Source of the DNA: Athripsodes cinereus
Lineage: Eukaryota; Arthropoda; Insecta; Trichoptera; Leptoceridae
Direction: 5' to 3'
Assembly (NCBI GenBank): GCA_947579605.1
Contig: OX388317.1
Coordinates: 20,913,384 to 20,977,383, forward strand
DNA length: 64,000 nt
Position 1 is the stretch's first letter. Each line of letters begins with the position of its first letter. Shown here piece by piece: positions 9,931-20,429 of this stretch. The notes under the pieces are model-generated. The model had not been told where the DNA came from and did no database searches. It was given only the letters and a program-made list of their open reading frames with translations. Made by a program: the position numbers and the translations under genes.

Positions 9931-12900
9931 ATGGAGCTTAATTTTGCACAAATAAATTTGGGCCGTGGTAGGGCGGCATCTCTAGAGCTTATAAAAATTG
10001 CACAAGAAAGATCATTTGATGTAATACTGTTGCAAGAGCCTTATACATCGAATCAGGGTATTGCGCAATCTTTAGGAGATGGCGTGAGAATTTTCCAGTC
10101 TCAATCGCTGAACTATCCGGTCATGGCAGCTATTGCTGTGTTCAATCCTGAGGTGTCAGCTGTCTCACTCAATCATCTTTCAAATTCGTTCTGCGCGGTT
10201 GCAGAGGTCACATTTGGTGGCGTTGCTTTCATAGCCATCTCATGCTATTTTAAATATTCAGATCCCGTGGAAATCCATTTATCTCACTTAGATTCTATAC
10301 TTGTACAAATGCGAGACAAACCTTTCATATTGGGTGCAGATGTTAACGCAGAGTCATCTCTGTGGTGTCCTAGAGTAGGTACCGATCGTCGAGCTAAGAG
10401 AGGAGAAGCTGTAGAGGAATTGGTAGCTAAACATGGTTTAAATGTATGCAACTCACCTGATAGTCCGCCCCCATATAATTATTTTGCTGGCATTGGTTAT
10501 ATTGATGTCACGCTTTTATCTATGAATGATCTTTGGCAAATAGAAAAATGGCTAGTTCAAGAGGGAGTTTCATGTAGTGATCACAATTTAATCTCTTTTA
10601 CTGTAACTCGCGTTGAAATTTCTCAAATCGGTTATACTTCGCCGATTCCATTAAAATTCCGTACTAACATCCAAAATTGGGACAGATTTGATCAAGCTTA
10701 TGTTGATTTTATGGATCATTTATCCACACGAGTTTGCAATATAAATGAATTGACGAAAAGGTTTACTGATGGTGTGATCAGGTGCGCTGAGTCTACTCTG
10801 GGTCGTAAAACTCCACGTGCCTCGTCTTCTACGGAGTGGTGGAATCCTGAATTGAATATCTTACGCAGAAAATCGTCTAATGCAAGAAAACGCTTTCAGG
10901 CTTGCAGAGCTCGCGGTGGCAGTGATCTGGAAGTTCAGTATTTGAAACATTCATTCCGACTTATTGATAATGAATATAAGTCACAAATTAAGAAATGTAA
11001 GTTGCGTTCCTGGAATCAAATGATTCACTCACTGTCCGCCAGTGATCCTTGGGGTTCAGTTTACAAACACGTTACAAATAAGGGTGGGAGTGCGTGTGTA
11101 TCGACAATAAGAGATCCTGTCAGTGGTGTTGTATCAAATACATCTGAAGAATCAGCTAAAATACTGTTAAGTTCTCTAGTCCAACAGGATGATCCCTCAA
11201 CTGACGGGCCAATTGATAGGCTAATCCGTCTAACTTCTAAAGTACCTCCAACTACATCCGACTCCTCCCCCATTACAGACATAGAATTTTCCAAAATCTT
11301 GAAAAATCTGGGACCCACAAAGTCTCCGGGCTTAGATCGTATAGATACGTTGCTCATTAGAAGATGCTGGTCACTTACACCTATCGACATACTTAAACTT
11401 TTCAATAAATGCCTCACAGATGGAGTCTTTCCAGACTGCTGGAAAAACGGTTTGTTGATAATCATTCCAAAAAAAACCGATAAGCCTCCCTCAGACCCAA
11501 AAGCATATCGACCCATCACACTGCTCCCAATTTTAGGGAAAATACTTGAACACTGTGTGTCGATCAGAATTCACCAGCATCTTCAACAATACTGTCCACT
11601 TTCACAACGTCAATTTGGTTTTAAGCCTGGTACCTCAACTGAAGATGCCATATATGATCTCAAAACTCAGGTCACCAACTCTAATTCCAAATATGTATCC
11701 ATTGTTTCGCTCGATATTTGTGGAGCGTTTGATAATGCATGGTGGCCTTTAGTGCTCCATAAATTGTCCATCAGGTCAATTCCCCGAAATCTGCACATTC
11801 TCATTTCATCTTATTTTACGAATCGAAAGGTTTTTATATCTGATGGACGTAAACTTCACGAAAAATCTGTAACAATAGGTTGCCCACAGGGTTCCGTCCT
11901 TGGCCCGTTGCTATGGAATATTCTCTTTGACGATCTTTTGGATCTTCCTCTTCCGGTGGGCTGTAATATCCAGGCTTACGCTGATGATGCCATTTTATGT
12001 ATCGAGGGAAACTCAAGGCGGCAACTGGAGGAAAAGGCATCAATTTGTTTGTCTCTGGTCGCTGAGTGGGGTCGCAGTAACAGGCTTGAATTTGCTCCTC
12101 ATAAAACATCTGCCGTAATGTTGAAGGGCATTCTCAATAGAAATCCAACGTTTTCTTTCCTGAACACTCCTGTTAAGTTTTATAAAGAGGTGGTAAATCT
12201 GGGGGTTGTTCTAAATACTGGCCTGGATTTTATGCCACATATTAAAAAATCTATTAGTAATGCAAAAAAGGGTTTCTTTGCAGTATTCTCGCTGTCAAAG
12301 GGTAGGTGGGGACTTAAATATCAAATTGTGAAAGTATATTACAATGCTATCTACTTGGGTATATTGGCTTACGCCGCAGGCTGCTGGGCTCACCGTTGCG
12401 AGTTTCAATATGTTCGACGTATATTACTAAGTGCACAGAGGTTTCCTCTTGTCGCCATGACAAAGGCATATAAAACATGCGCGACGGACGCACTGCCTGT
12501 GGTGGCTGGCGTGGTCCCACTGGATTTGGAGATTCAGCGAAGGGCCTGTATTTTCAATTTCAAGAGAGATCGTCCTTCAATGATTGGAGATCTTGAATTG
12601 CAGCCTCCTTCAGATCCCCTTCGATTTGAATCTGAAAGTCTCGAAGCTCTTTACACTGTGTGGCAGTCCTGTTGGTCCCTATCTTCTGTTGGTAGAACAA
12701 CTTTTCTCTTCCTTCCACAAGTTAAGTGGCGCGTAAACTCTGTTTGGATTGAGCCCGAGTACTGGACAACACAATTTCTTACTGGTCATGGAGCATTCAA
12801 TGTACGTCTTCACCAGTTTGGAATAAAATCATCCCCTTCGTGTAATTTCTGTCACTCTGAATCGCAAACGTCGGAACATATTTTGTGGGATTGTTCCCAC

Positions 12901-13062
12901 ACCGACATCAGTAGGAAAAGAGAGGAGATGCTCGTTGCTGTTCGTGGTCCATCCTTTGGACCTGTAGGACATGCGGACTTAGTGGCCACAAGGAAAAACT
13001 TTTTCGCCTTCAAAAACTTCTGTACTTTCTTTGGTAGCCTAATATCCCCTTCAAGTAACTAG
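9931..13062 (+). CDS. R1-clade ORF2: AP endonuclease plus reverse transcriptase
   Basis: About 1043 codons, uninterrupted. The AP-like endonuclease is at residues 1-230: QINLGRGRA, LLQEPY (catalytic Glu), LGADVNAES and CSDHNLI (Asp/His). The reverse transcriptase runs about 430-750: KSPGLDRI, YRPITLLPILGK, SLDICGAFDNAWW, GCPQGSVLGPLLW and AYADDAIL (YADD). A C-terminal CCHC knuckle is CNFCHSESQTSEH...C at about 965. This layout is that of R1/TRAS/SART-type elements. I chose ATG 9931, which overlaps the ORF1 stop (9939-9941), over the in-frame ATG at 9907. All key residues are present, so the copy may be recent, though its truncated ORF1 makes it non-autonomous. Confidence 0.92.
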   Translation: MELNFAQINLGRGRAASLELIKIAQERSFDVILLQEPYTSNQGIAQSLGDGVRIFQSQSLNYPVMAAIAVFNPEVSAVSLNHLSNSFCAVAEVTFGGVAFIAISCYFKYSDPVEIHLSHLDSILVQMRDKPFILGADVNAESSLWCPRVGTDRRAKRGEAVEELVAKHGLNVCNSPDSPPPYNYFAGIGYIDVTLLSMNDLWQIEKWLVQEGVSCSDHNLISFTVTRVEISQIGYTSPIPLKFRTNIQNWDRFDQAYVDFMDHLSTRVCNINELTKRFTDGVIRCAESTLGRKTPRASSSTEWWNPELNILRRKSSNARKRFQACRARGGSDLEVQYLKHSFRLIDNEYKSQIKKCKLRSWNQMIHSLSASDPWGSVYKHVTNKGGSACVSTIRDPVSGVVSNTSEESAKILLSSLVQQDDPSTDGPIDRLIRLTSKVPPTTSDSSPITDIEFSKILKNLGPTKSPGLDRIDTLLIRRCWSLTPIDILKLFNKCLTDGVFPDCWKNGLLIIIPKKTDKPPSDPKAYRPITLLPILGKILEHCVSIRIHQHLQQYCPLSQRQFGFKPGTSTEDAIYDLKTQVTNSNSKYVSIVSLDICGAFDNAWWPLVLHKLSIRSIPRNLHILISSYFTNRKVFISDGRKLHEKSVTIGCPQGSVLGPLLWNILFDDLLDLPLPVGCNIQAYADDAILCIEGNSRRQLEEKASICLSLVAEWGRSNRLEFAPHKTSAVMLKGILNRNPTFSFLNTPVKFYKEVVNLGVVLNTGLDFMPHIKKSISNAKKGFFAVFSLSKGRWGLKYQIVKVYYNAIYLGILAYAAGCWAHRCEFQYVRRILLSAQRFPLVAMTKAYKTCATDALPVVAGVVPLDLEIQRRACIFNFKRDRPSMIGDLELQPPSDPLRFESESLEALYTVWQSCWSLSSVGRTTFLFLPQVKWRVNSVWIEPEYWTTQFLTGHGAFNVRLHQFGIKSSPSCNFCHSESQTSEHILWDCSHTDISRKREEMLVAVRGPSFGPVGHADLVATRKNFFAFKNFCTFFGSLISPSSN

Positions 13063-13292
13063 CGATACTGCATAGAGAAGAAGGCATATTCCCATTTCTC
13101 CCCTTCCCTTTTTGCACCAATTATTTTGGTGTGTGGCCGCTAAATCTAGAGTGCTCCCTCGGGGCAGCACTTCTCGCTTTAATGCGACATTAAATCCTGT
13201 TTTGTGCATGGGTGTGTCGTTATGGAGATACATATCTCCAGGTACGGCACGAGGTATGTGGCGGGCGCTGCCCTTTAAAAAAAAATTATGAC

Positions 13293-13513
13293 CATAGAGA
13301 AGAAGGCATATTCCCATTTCTCCCCTTCCCTTTTTGCACCAATTATTTTGGTGTGTGGCCGCTAAATCTAGAGTGCTCCCTCGGGGCAGCACTTCTCGCT
13401 TTAATGCGACATTAAATCCTGTTTTGTGCATGTGTGTGTCGTTATGGAGATTACATATCTCCAGGTACGGCACGAGGTATGTGGCGGGCGCTGCCCTTAA
13501 AAAAAAAAAAAAA
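13293..13513 (+). mobile_element. Second, severely truncated R1 3' end at the same target
   Basis: A 221 bp near-identical repeat of the R1 3' UTR (13071-13284), with its own poly-A run. It sits between the second and third copies of ATTATGAC. The result is a full-length 3' end, target repeat, short 3' end, target repeat. Only small differences, such as poly-A length and a one-base change near 13450, separate the two. Confidence 0.85.
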
Positions 13514-13521
13514 ATTATGAC

Positions 13522-14105
13522 TTCTACCCATTACGCGTGAATGTATGTTTTTATGTTTTTTTTTTATTATCATTATTTTTTTGTATAACTTGATTGTTAT
13601 TAGGTTATATTTTATTTATTCATTTATTAAATATACAGCAAATTCCTTTTACAAAAAAATAATATTACAAAATGAAATTTATTGATTTATAGAAATATAT
13701 ACGGCAAGAAGCCTTTTACATGTTTATATAAATTTAAAAAAATACAAGACAACAATGACATAACAATGGATATAAAAATACTTAGTGTCGAGAAATCAAA
13801 CAGTAACCAGAGAAACGTATTAAGAATAAATAACTAGTACAATACACACATAAATCGATAACATCTACACAATCACACTAACAATATCAAACAATAATGC
13901 AATAAACAGAATTAATTGTACGTAATAATAATTATAAGTCTTTCGATAAATTAATATGATATAAAATAATTGAAATAATATGATGATAAAAGTAAATTTT
14001 AAAAAATAAAGGTAGGTATATAAAAATATACATACATACATATGTACATACACACACACACATCCTCACGTACATACACAAACACACATACAAAACATTC
14101 ATAAA
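13522..14105 (-). repeat. Old LINE/SINE 3'-end cluster with CA-rich microsatellite
   Basis: Contains repeated tail-like words (TTTATTTATTAAATATAC, CGGCAAGAAGCCTTTTACATG), seen at several LINE tails in the window, and a CA/CATA-rich run at 14030-14095. It is shared with unit 2 (42055-42600). No coding frame is supported. Confidence 0.5.
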
Positions 14106-16868
14106 ATAAAATTTACATATTGTGATGATATGAGTATATACAAGATTGTAAATATTATTTTCATATACCTAGATGGAATATTTGTAGTAGGTAATTAATA
14201 TAGGAATGAAACTTAGTTTAATCTCAAGTGGTTGTTGAATACAACTAGCTATGTAGGAGACAGAGACGGGTATATTTCGGTGTGTGTCAGGAAGAGATGG
14301 ATGTAGTTTTTTTTTGTTGCTTTGGGTCGACATTTTCAGGGTCTGAAGACAGAGTACCTATTACTCTTGGCAGTTTAGCTTTGAGCCTGGGAGAGGTGGT
14401 ACTCAATCATATTAATCTCAGTGTTTGAATTCGATATATTTTAATATTTATTTACCCACCTTCGTAGTAGTTATGTACATTATATTTTAGTGATATTTCC
14501 ACATTTGGGAATATATATAGATCATCCTAAATTACTTTTAATTAACATTTTAAAATCCGTGATCCTGCTCGCTATTTAAGATAAGATTTTTAATATTATT
14601 AATTTATTTATATCTAGGTGCTAGGATTTTCTCAGGACGTTGTTGTCTACGAGGAAATCATTGTACTCAAGGATTTATTATTCTACAGATTTTGAAAACA
14701 ATGGAATTGTGTGTTATATATGCCTATTTTCAGTATTATTGTATATATGTATGTACTTGTTACCGATTCTATATAGCGCGGTACGACACACCCAGAACTA
14801 GACCGATGGCAGTGGCGTACCGGGCTACCCAATATTATATTTTTATTTAATTTATTTTACCAAAACGAAGGATTGTACAGTTGGGAGTGGAGTTTTATGT
14901 TGAGCAGGATATTATTTAATTACATATTTTATCATCGATGTCATTTGTATTCTACGGATTAACTGGATTTTCTATTTATTTGTTCTGCTGGATATTGCTG
15001 TGGCACCCTAGAATGTATTAATTAACATTTTTGCGAGGCATGGAAATATTGTATTGTTTATTATATTACTAACATTTATCCAAAAACCCCTACATAAACC
15101 CTTTCCTTTCGGGAGTGCAGTTTTGTCCAGCCGTTTGTTTGGCCCCAGACGATTTGGGTGAGACGGTATTCCTTTCTTAACAAAATATATGGTATTGTAG
15201 TATATTATTATGCATGATAATTATTTAAATCAAGGTTTGGAAATATAAGTAGTTCAACTAACAAAATTCTCTCCTTTCCCCTATATGCTGGAGGACCCAC
15301 AATCCATTATAAGGTCTTTGGGCATTTGTAAATGGATATTATGTTTAATAAACTTTAATTTATTAATTACTGGTTGGTAAGTCACTGTTCGTGATATTGC
15401 TAACTATACTAGTAGTCTATCTTATCAGTTCTGTAAGAACACACCTTGCAATCATTAACATAGTTGGATGTGCGTAGAGATTGGTGGTGCTTTCTCTGCG
15501 TATAAATCAACTTAACCAATGAAAAGGTATTTATTTCAAATGTCCTCCGACTGAAGCAGGTACAGCTCCATTCCTCGAATTTCTGCTAGAGTATAACTTG
15601 AAGGGGTTATCTGCGCCCTTTGGTTGAAGCTCAATGATCAGGAATCTTTAGGACTAATATTATTATATGTTTGTTGTTGCATAATTGCATGATCTAATGA
15701 GGGTATATAGCACATATATTGCATGTTTTAATGAGGTTATATAATATATATTATTTTATATATATTCGCGAGTAGAGTTGTGCACACGGGCTCAAAAAGC
15801 GGCATGGGAAGGTTTGAGACGAGAAGGAGCGGAGGAGGCGCTCCTTCAGCATGGACACAGCATGCTTTTCATGCATTAACAACCAGTAGTTATAGTCTCC
15901 GAAAATGATGTCATAGCAATCGTGTTGAAATTTAATTAATATTTAAAAATAATAAAATAATGGTTTTGGGTGCGCCACTGTCCTTTCTACGCATCGAATT
16001 AGTATCTAGGCATATTGAGGAACATAGGTACATGTATTGGACTATAGATACTATGAAATGGTTATCTTATGTAGGGACATCGATCGTCAACCAGTTACCA
16101 TTCTACATTCTCGTGATGATATTAAATAATTATTTGAATTTTATTTTACGATGATTTGTTATGTTTTATTATGCTCTATTTTTATTATGTTATTTTACAG
16201 TATCTCAAGGTAAGTGATCTGACGTCAAAGTTGATCTCAGAGTTAATATGTATTATAATTAATGTTGAAATTGTTTTATTGGTTTTGTGATTTTTGTTGT
16301 TCTTTTTTGATTATTGAAATGTATATTTTAGGTGATTTAATATTGCGTTTTAAAAATACACAACGTAGGTAAAATTATCGTCAAAACACAACGTACTGGG
16401 TCCAAATCTACGAAAATGGTTTATAGATAAATCTAGACGATCACGAAAGGCCAAAATTCGTTAATTAATTTAATTAGGAACGCGACATTTCGTACGTATA
16501 TTTGCAACAATGCGAAAATTCATACAATTCTTAGCTAGTTGGATAGGGTTGTCAATTCTAGTTTGGGAATCAATTATTACAGTAGGTATAGTTTAGAAGG
16601 GAGGATGTTGCAAACTCGGAGCTTAGAATGTTTTAAAGTAGGTAGGATCATCACAATATGTAACATATCTGCTATAAAATTATAAATTATAAAAAGATAT
16701 ACATCTTCAACTGTACATCATAGGTGCAACATACATACGGGTATACATATAATATCAACATTATGCATCTATACTTAGGTATCATTGCCACTATAGTAAA
16801 TCCATTGAAATCGATAAAAAAAAAAAAAACAAATCCTATCCAACAGGTGACAATAATATTATTTTATT
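14106..16868. other. Unit 1-specific sequence, no gene recognised
   Basis: 2.76 kb absent from unit 2, where collinearity breaks at ATTTACATA (about 42620). No domain, splice-linked exon or tRNA is visible. A 64-codon open frame at 15960-16154 has no recognisable family. It may be the body of an old element whose ends I cannot define. Confidence 0.4.
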
Positions 16869-16870
16869 TA

Positions 16871-18049
16871 GGTTGGTTCATATGAAATTGCCAACAAAAC
16901 AATAAAAATGCATTTTTTGTAACAATATAAAAATATTTATTAATCACAGTAATTGCCATTTACATCAACAGTCTTTTGCCAACGAGTTAGCAAAGAATAA
17001 ATTCCACTTTTGTAGAACTCTTGATTTTTGGAAGGTTGCTGAACGTTTTATTTTTCAAAAATAAGTTCAGATGTTTGAAAAAATGATAGTCTGTAGGAGA
17101 AAGGTCTGGTGAATACGGAGGATGAGGAAGAACTTCAATGTTTAATTCGTTTAATTTTGAAATGGTCAGTTGTGAAGTATGCGGTCTCTTTTGCATATCT
17201 GTCAAATCATAGGGTCCAATTTTTTCACCTTTCCAATAGCACCCAGATGTCGAACAATCGTTGAATGAGAAACCCCAAGTTCTACTGCGTATTTACGAAC
17301 GGTTGTTTGAGGATTAGATTTGATAATATATTTAATTCAACATTTTCAATAACAGATGGTGGTCTTCCACGAGGGCTATTTTCAAGGCTGGTATCACTAC
17401 TTAACTTCTTTAACTCCATATTTAAAATAATTTTTTTTGCGAATTTAAGATCAAGAATAATTTTGGTTGAAGATTTTTGAGAGGAGGGGATAATCATATT
17501 ATTTATATCTAGGATTAGCTGAAAGATATTGCAATTAATCGATAAACTTACTCCCTGTGCATTATTTTGTGTAAATGATTCTAATTTTATGATACATATT
17601 GATTATTATTAATTTAAGCAATGTACGGAAAAGAATAAACTAAATAAAGGAAGGTTGTAAGCAAAAATGTTATTCTAAGTAATATCCAAATAATAGCACG
17701 TGGATATTGCCTCAGAACGAAATTTGGAAAACCAAAACCGAACAGTTCTTTCATTAGTGGTGTCTGTCCCAAAGGCTGAATTGATGTTTTTTGTAGCCGT
17801 TGCCGCGCTGTGTTGAAGTTTATATTCATACAAAAAAACTTTACGTAAATTTTTTGTTGAGACCCTATTGTTTGAAGGACTAAAAATATAAAATTTATGA
17901 AAATATATCACCGAAAAATGTAACAATACTAACACAACACACCAAAGAATCAAAATAATAAAAAATATCGCTTAATGTAACGCACGTCCGTGCTCAAGTT
18001 CGGTTCATTGACGACTAAACGAAAATCGGCAATTTCATATGAACCGACC
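16871..18049 (-). mobile_element. Mariner-like element, degenerate (unit 1 only)
   Basis: 1179 bp with TA duplications (16869-16870, 18050-18051) and inverted ends GGTTGGTTCATATGAAATTG / CAATTTCATATGAACCGACC. The minus strand encodes broken transposase pieces: LRKVFLYEYKLQHSAATATK, NERTVRFWFSKFRS, NSPRGRPPSVIEN, then RPHTSQLTISKLNELNIEVL and PHPPYSPDLSPTDYHFFKHL. These are the HTH, linker and D34D-type C-terminal motifs. Internal deletion and frameshifts make it inactive. Confidence 0.92.
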
Positions 18050-18199
18050 TAATATTAAGCTTCCAATATAATTCATTTTATCGTAATTTCTTATTACAAT
18101 CGATACATGCTGAACTTGTATTCACTAGGCACTACATACATATAGTGCGCTAAGCATTGGCGATGCGCAGTATTCAAAATAATTATCATAAAATAATAC

Positions 18200-18880
18200 A
18201 GGCTTAAGTTGTAAGAGATCGCGTCTTTGAGATAAGCTCACACTCTGTATAATGATTGTATTTAATTTGAATACATTTACGAATGTTTGGAGTCAAAAAA
18301 CTTTACAAATAACACTAAAGATTATTATACGCGTGACCAAGGTTTCAACAGGTAACCTGTCATTCTCAAGCGCAATATTTGACTAATCTATCTAATATAA
18401 TCTTATATAGATTATATTATATAGATTATAGACTATATTAGATAGATTATAGATTATATTAGATAGATTATAGATTATATAAGATAGATTATAGATTATA
18501 TTAGATAGATTATATAAGATAGATTATAGATTATATTAGATAGATTATAAATTATATTAGATAGATTATAGATTATAGGTATTAGATAGATTATAGATTA
18601 TATTAGATAGATTATAGATTATATTAGATAGATTATAGATTATATTAAATAGATTAGTCATATATTGCTCTTGAGAATGACAGGTTACCTGTTGAAACCT
18701 TGGTCGCGCGTATAATAATCTTTAGTGGTAGGTATTTGTAAAGTTTTTTGACTCCAAACATTCGTAATTATGTTTAGAAACTACCACAACGTTACCGCCA
18801 AATCAATAAATTATATTGAATACATTTCTTTATAAAATTGTACGTGATCAATGTACAGTAAAGAATGAATAAGTATTATT
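18200..18880 (-). repeat. LINE 3' tail interrupted by a hairpin element
   Basis: Sequence at 18205-18278 and 18818-18880 matches, in reverse orientation, the tail-like sequence at 59060-59180 (shared GAGATCGCG, TTTAATTTGAAT and ACAGTAAAGAATGAATAA). Together they look like one LINE/SINE 3' end split by the element at 18279-18817. Confidence 0.6.
18279..18817. mobile_element. Hairpin element with 21-bp satellite core
   Basis: Arms of about 125 bases (18279-18405 and 18640-18765) are near-perfect inverted repeats starting ACGAATGTTTGGAGT. The centre is a run of ATTAGATAGATTATAGATT units (about 21 bp). The left arm is flush with GAATACATTT (18269-18278). On the right a 52-base unpaired segment precedes the second GAATACATTT (18818-18827). 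There is no coding capacity. Unit 2 retains only the right arm and tail (42768-42952). Confidence 0.8.
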
Positions 18881-18922
18881 CATTGTCAAAGCTGTGGTGT
18901 CAAATAAATAGATATTACAAAC

Positions 18923-19073
18923 CTCGAATTGAGCAGAGAAATGTCGTGGAATCTGACTTATTTTCAAATGATTCTATATGACACTCTTCAGTTACTTTAT
19001 TAATCGCATCCACATCACAGAGTTGTATGAAATACAGAACAGCAAATACCATCACAGGAATCTTTAGAAACAT
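18923..19073 (-). CDS. Secreted LRR protein, exon 1 (signal peptide, unit 1 copy)
   Basis: Begins ATG at 19073 and encodes a classical signal peptide, MFLKIPVMVFAVLYFIQLC, with a likely cleavage after DVDA, then a short acidic region with two cysteines (EECHIESFENKS...FLCSI). The exon ends one base into a codon before GTTTGT (phase 1), which fits the two-base start of exon 2 at 7361. The third-locus gene has an equivalent exon ending in DVDAK. The promoter was not identified. Confidence 0.75.
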
Positions 19074-20429
19074 GGTGTTTCCTCGACTTCTTTATAGTCC
19101 GTGGAGTCCTGGCAAAAACAAATGTCCTTATCCTTTCTATCAAGTCTTTGGGTATCCTGTAAGCGGTGAATAAGATATTACAAATAGAAAGTTTAACATA
19201 TTCAATACAGTACTGATGTACCTATGCCACCAATTCTGAATGTCATATTTTTAAAAACTCGGGAGCTCAGAATACATTCTAGAGCTTAAAAAGTTGAGTA
19301 AATTTTCAAAATTCTAAATTTGATTGAAAAAAATGTATGTATGAAGTTTCTGTACCAAACTGATTTTTGGCACAGAAACGTCTGAAGTTAAACGGAATGG
19401 AACGACCAATTTTTCCAATACCCCTGAAATCCCGGATATCCCCTTGCATTTTACATCAACATGCACCTACATAAAATATTATATTAATTTATCAAAACAC
19501 AATTCAAAACAAAACAATGGAACTTAATAATATATAATAAGTGTAGATTTTTTTTCAATTTATAAAGTACCTTTCAATATAAGAAAATAGTTCACAGGAT
19601 AAAAAGACAGAAAAAATATTGCTCTTTTATCCATATATATTATTAAAAAAAATAATAAAAAAACTCTTTAAACTACATTTATTAAAAAATAATCGGCCAA
19701 AACAGACAATAACCGTACACTATATTATTCAATAGCATTACAAAGAATTTTACAAAAAAAACAACACAAAACAACAGTATATGAAAAACAAAAACATGAG
19801 ACAATCCACTACTTCAAGAAGAGAGCATCTCGAAACATAAAAAAAACTAAAATTACAGCACAATCTCAGTGGGAAACATAATATACCTACTTCCGAACTA
19901 ATTTGCTCAAAGCAGCGCAGGTTTTGAAACTAATGTAATAGTAGTTTCTCAAACGTGATTTATGTATTATGAACACAAAAATATTTTTAATATCGTTGTG
20001 TGTTTAACTCAGATATACGAGTATGCATAAATATCTATAATATAATAATAAACCACAAAGTTATCAGTTCCATAATGTTGATTCTTTTAAATAATTGATA
20101 GCTTCTTATCAATAGTTGAGACTTATAAACTCGTGATACAAACAATTAATACTAGATTAGCAGTTCAAATGAAAATTTAGTTAAATTGTATTGAAACATC
20201 TTGGTCCAATTCAAATTTGTCTCAGTCAACAAGCGTTGGTCGATGAAGGTTGCTCATCGTCTCACTTATTCATAAAAAGTATGTTAATATTTGCACGGAA
20301 TATAATCGATAGTTAATATTATATCGATACATTCTAGTCGATACACTCTACCTACCTTTTAACAACAGTTTGTTCGACCCCAAAAAGCACTCCAAGGACT
20401 TTCATTGATCCGAATGAAAAATGATCCGA
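19074..20429. other. Upstream region of LRR gene, no gene recognised
   Basis: AT-rich and collinear with 43260-44640 in unit 2, with many small indels. It would hold the promoter of the minus-strand LRR gene, but I see no distinctive regulatory motif. A palindromic ATCGAT-rich patch lies at 20300-20345. Confidence 0.4.

Larger units (their letters stand above)
7577..13284 (+). mobile_element. R1-clade non-LTR retrotransposon, 5' truncated in ORF1
   Basis: The element starts in the gag zinc-knuckle region, carries a complete ORF2 (9931-13062), a ~220 bp 3' UTR and a poly-A run, and is flanked by ATTATGAC (7569-7576, 13285-13292 and again 13514-13521). Unit 2 has the single empty site at 42047-42054, which proves insertion. 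It lies in the intron between LRR exons 1 and 2, on the opposite strand from that gene. ORF1 is interrupted by a pogo-like transposon (7788-9898). Confidence 0.9.

Noticed and set aside
11061..11519. Minus-strand 152-codon frame within R1 ORF2
   Set aside because: Antisense shadow of the reverse transcriptase domain.
13051..13473. 140-codon minus-strand frame over the R1 3' UTR
   Set aside because: It consists of the same peptide twice because the UTR is duplicated; there is no independent support.
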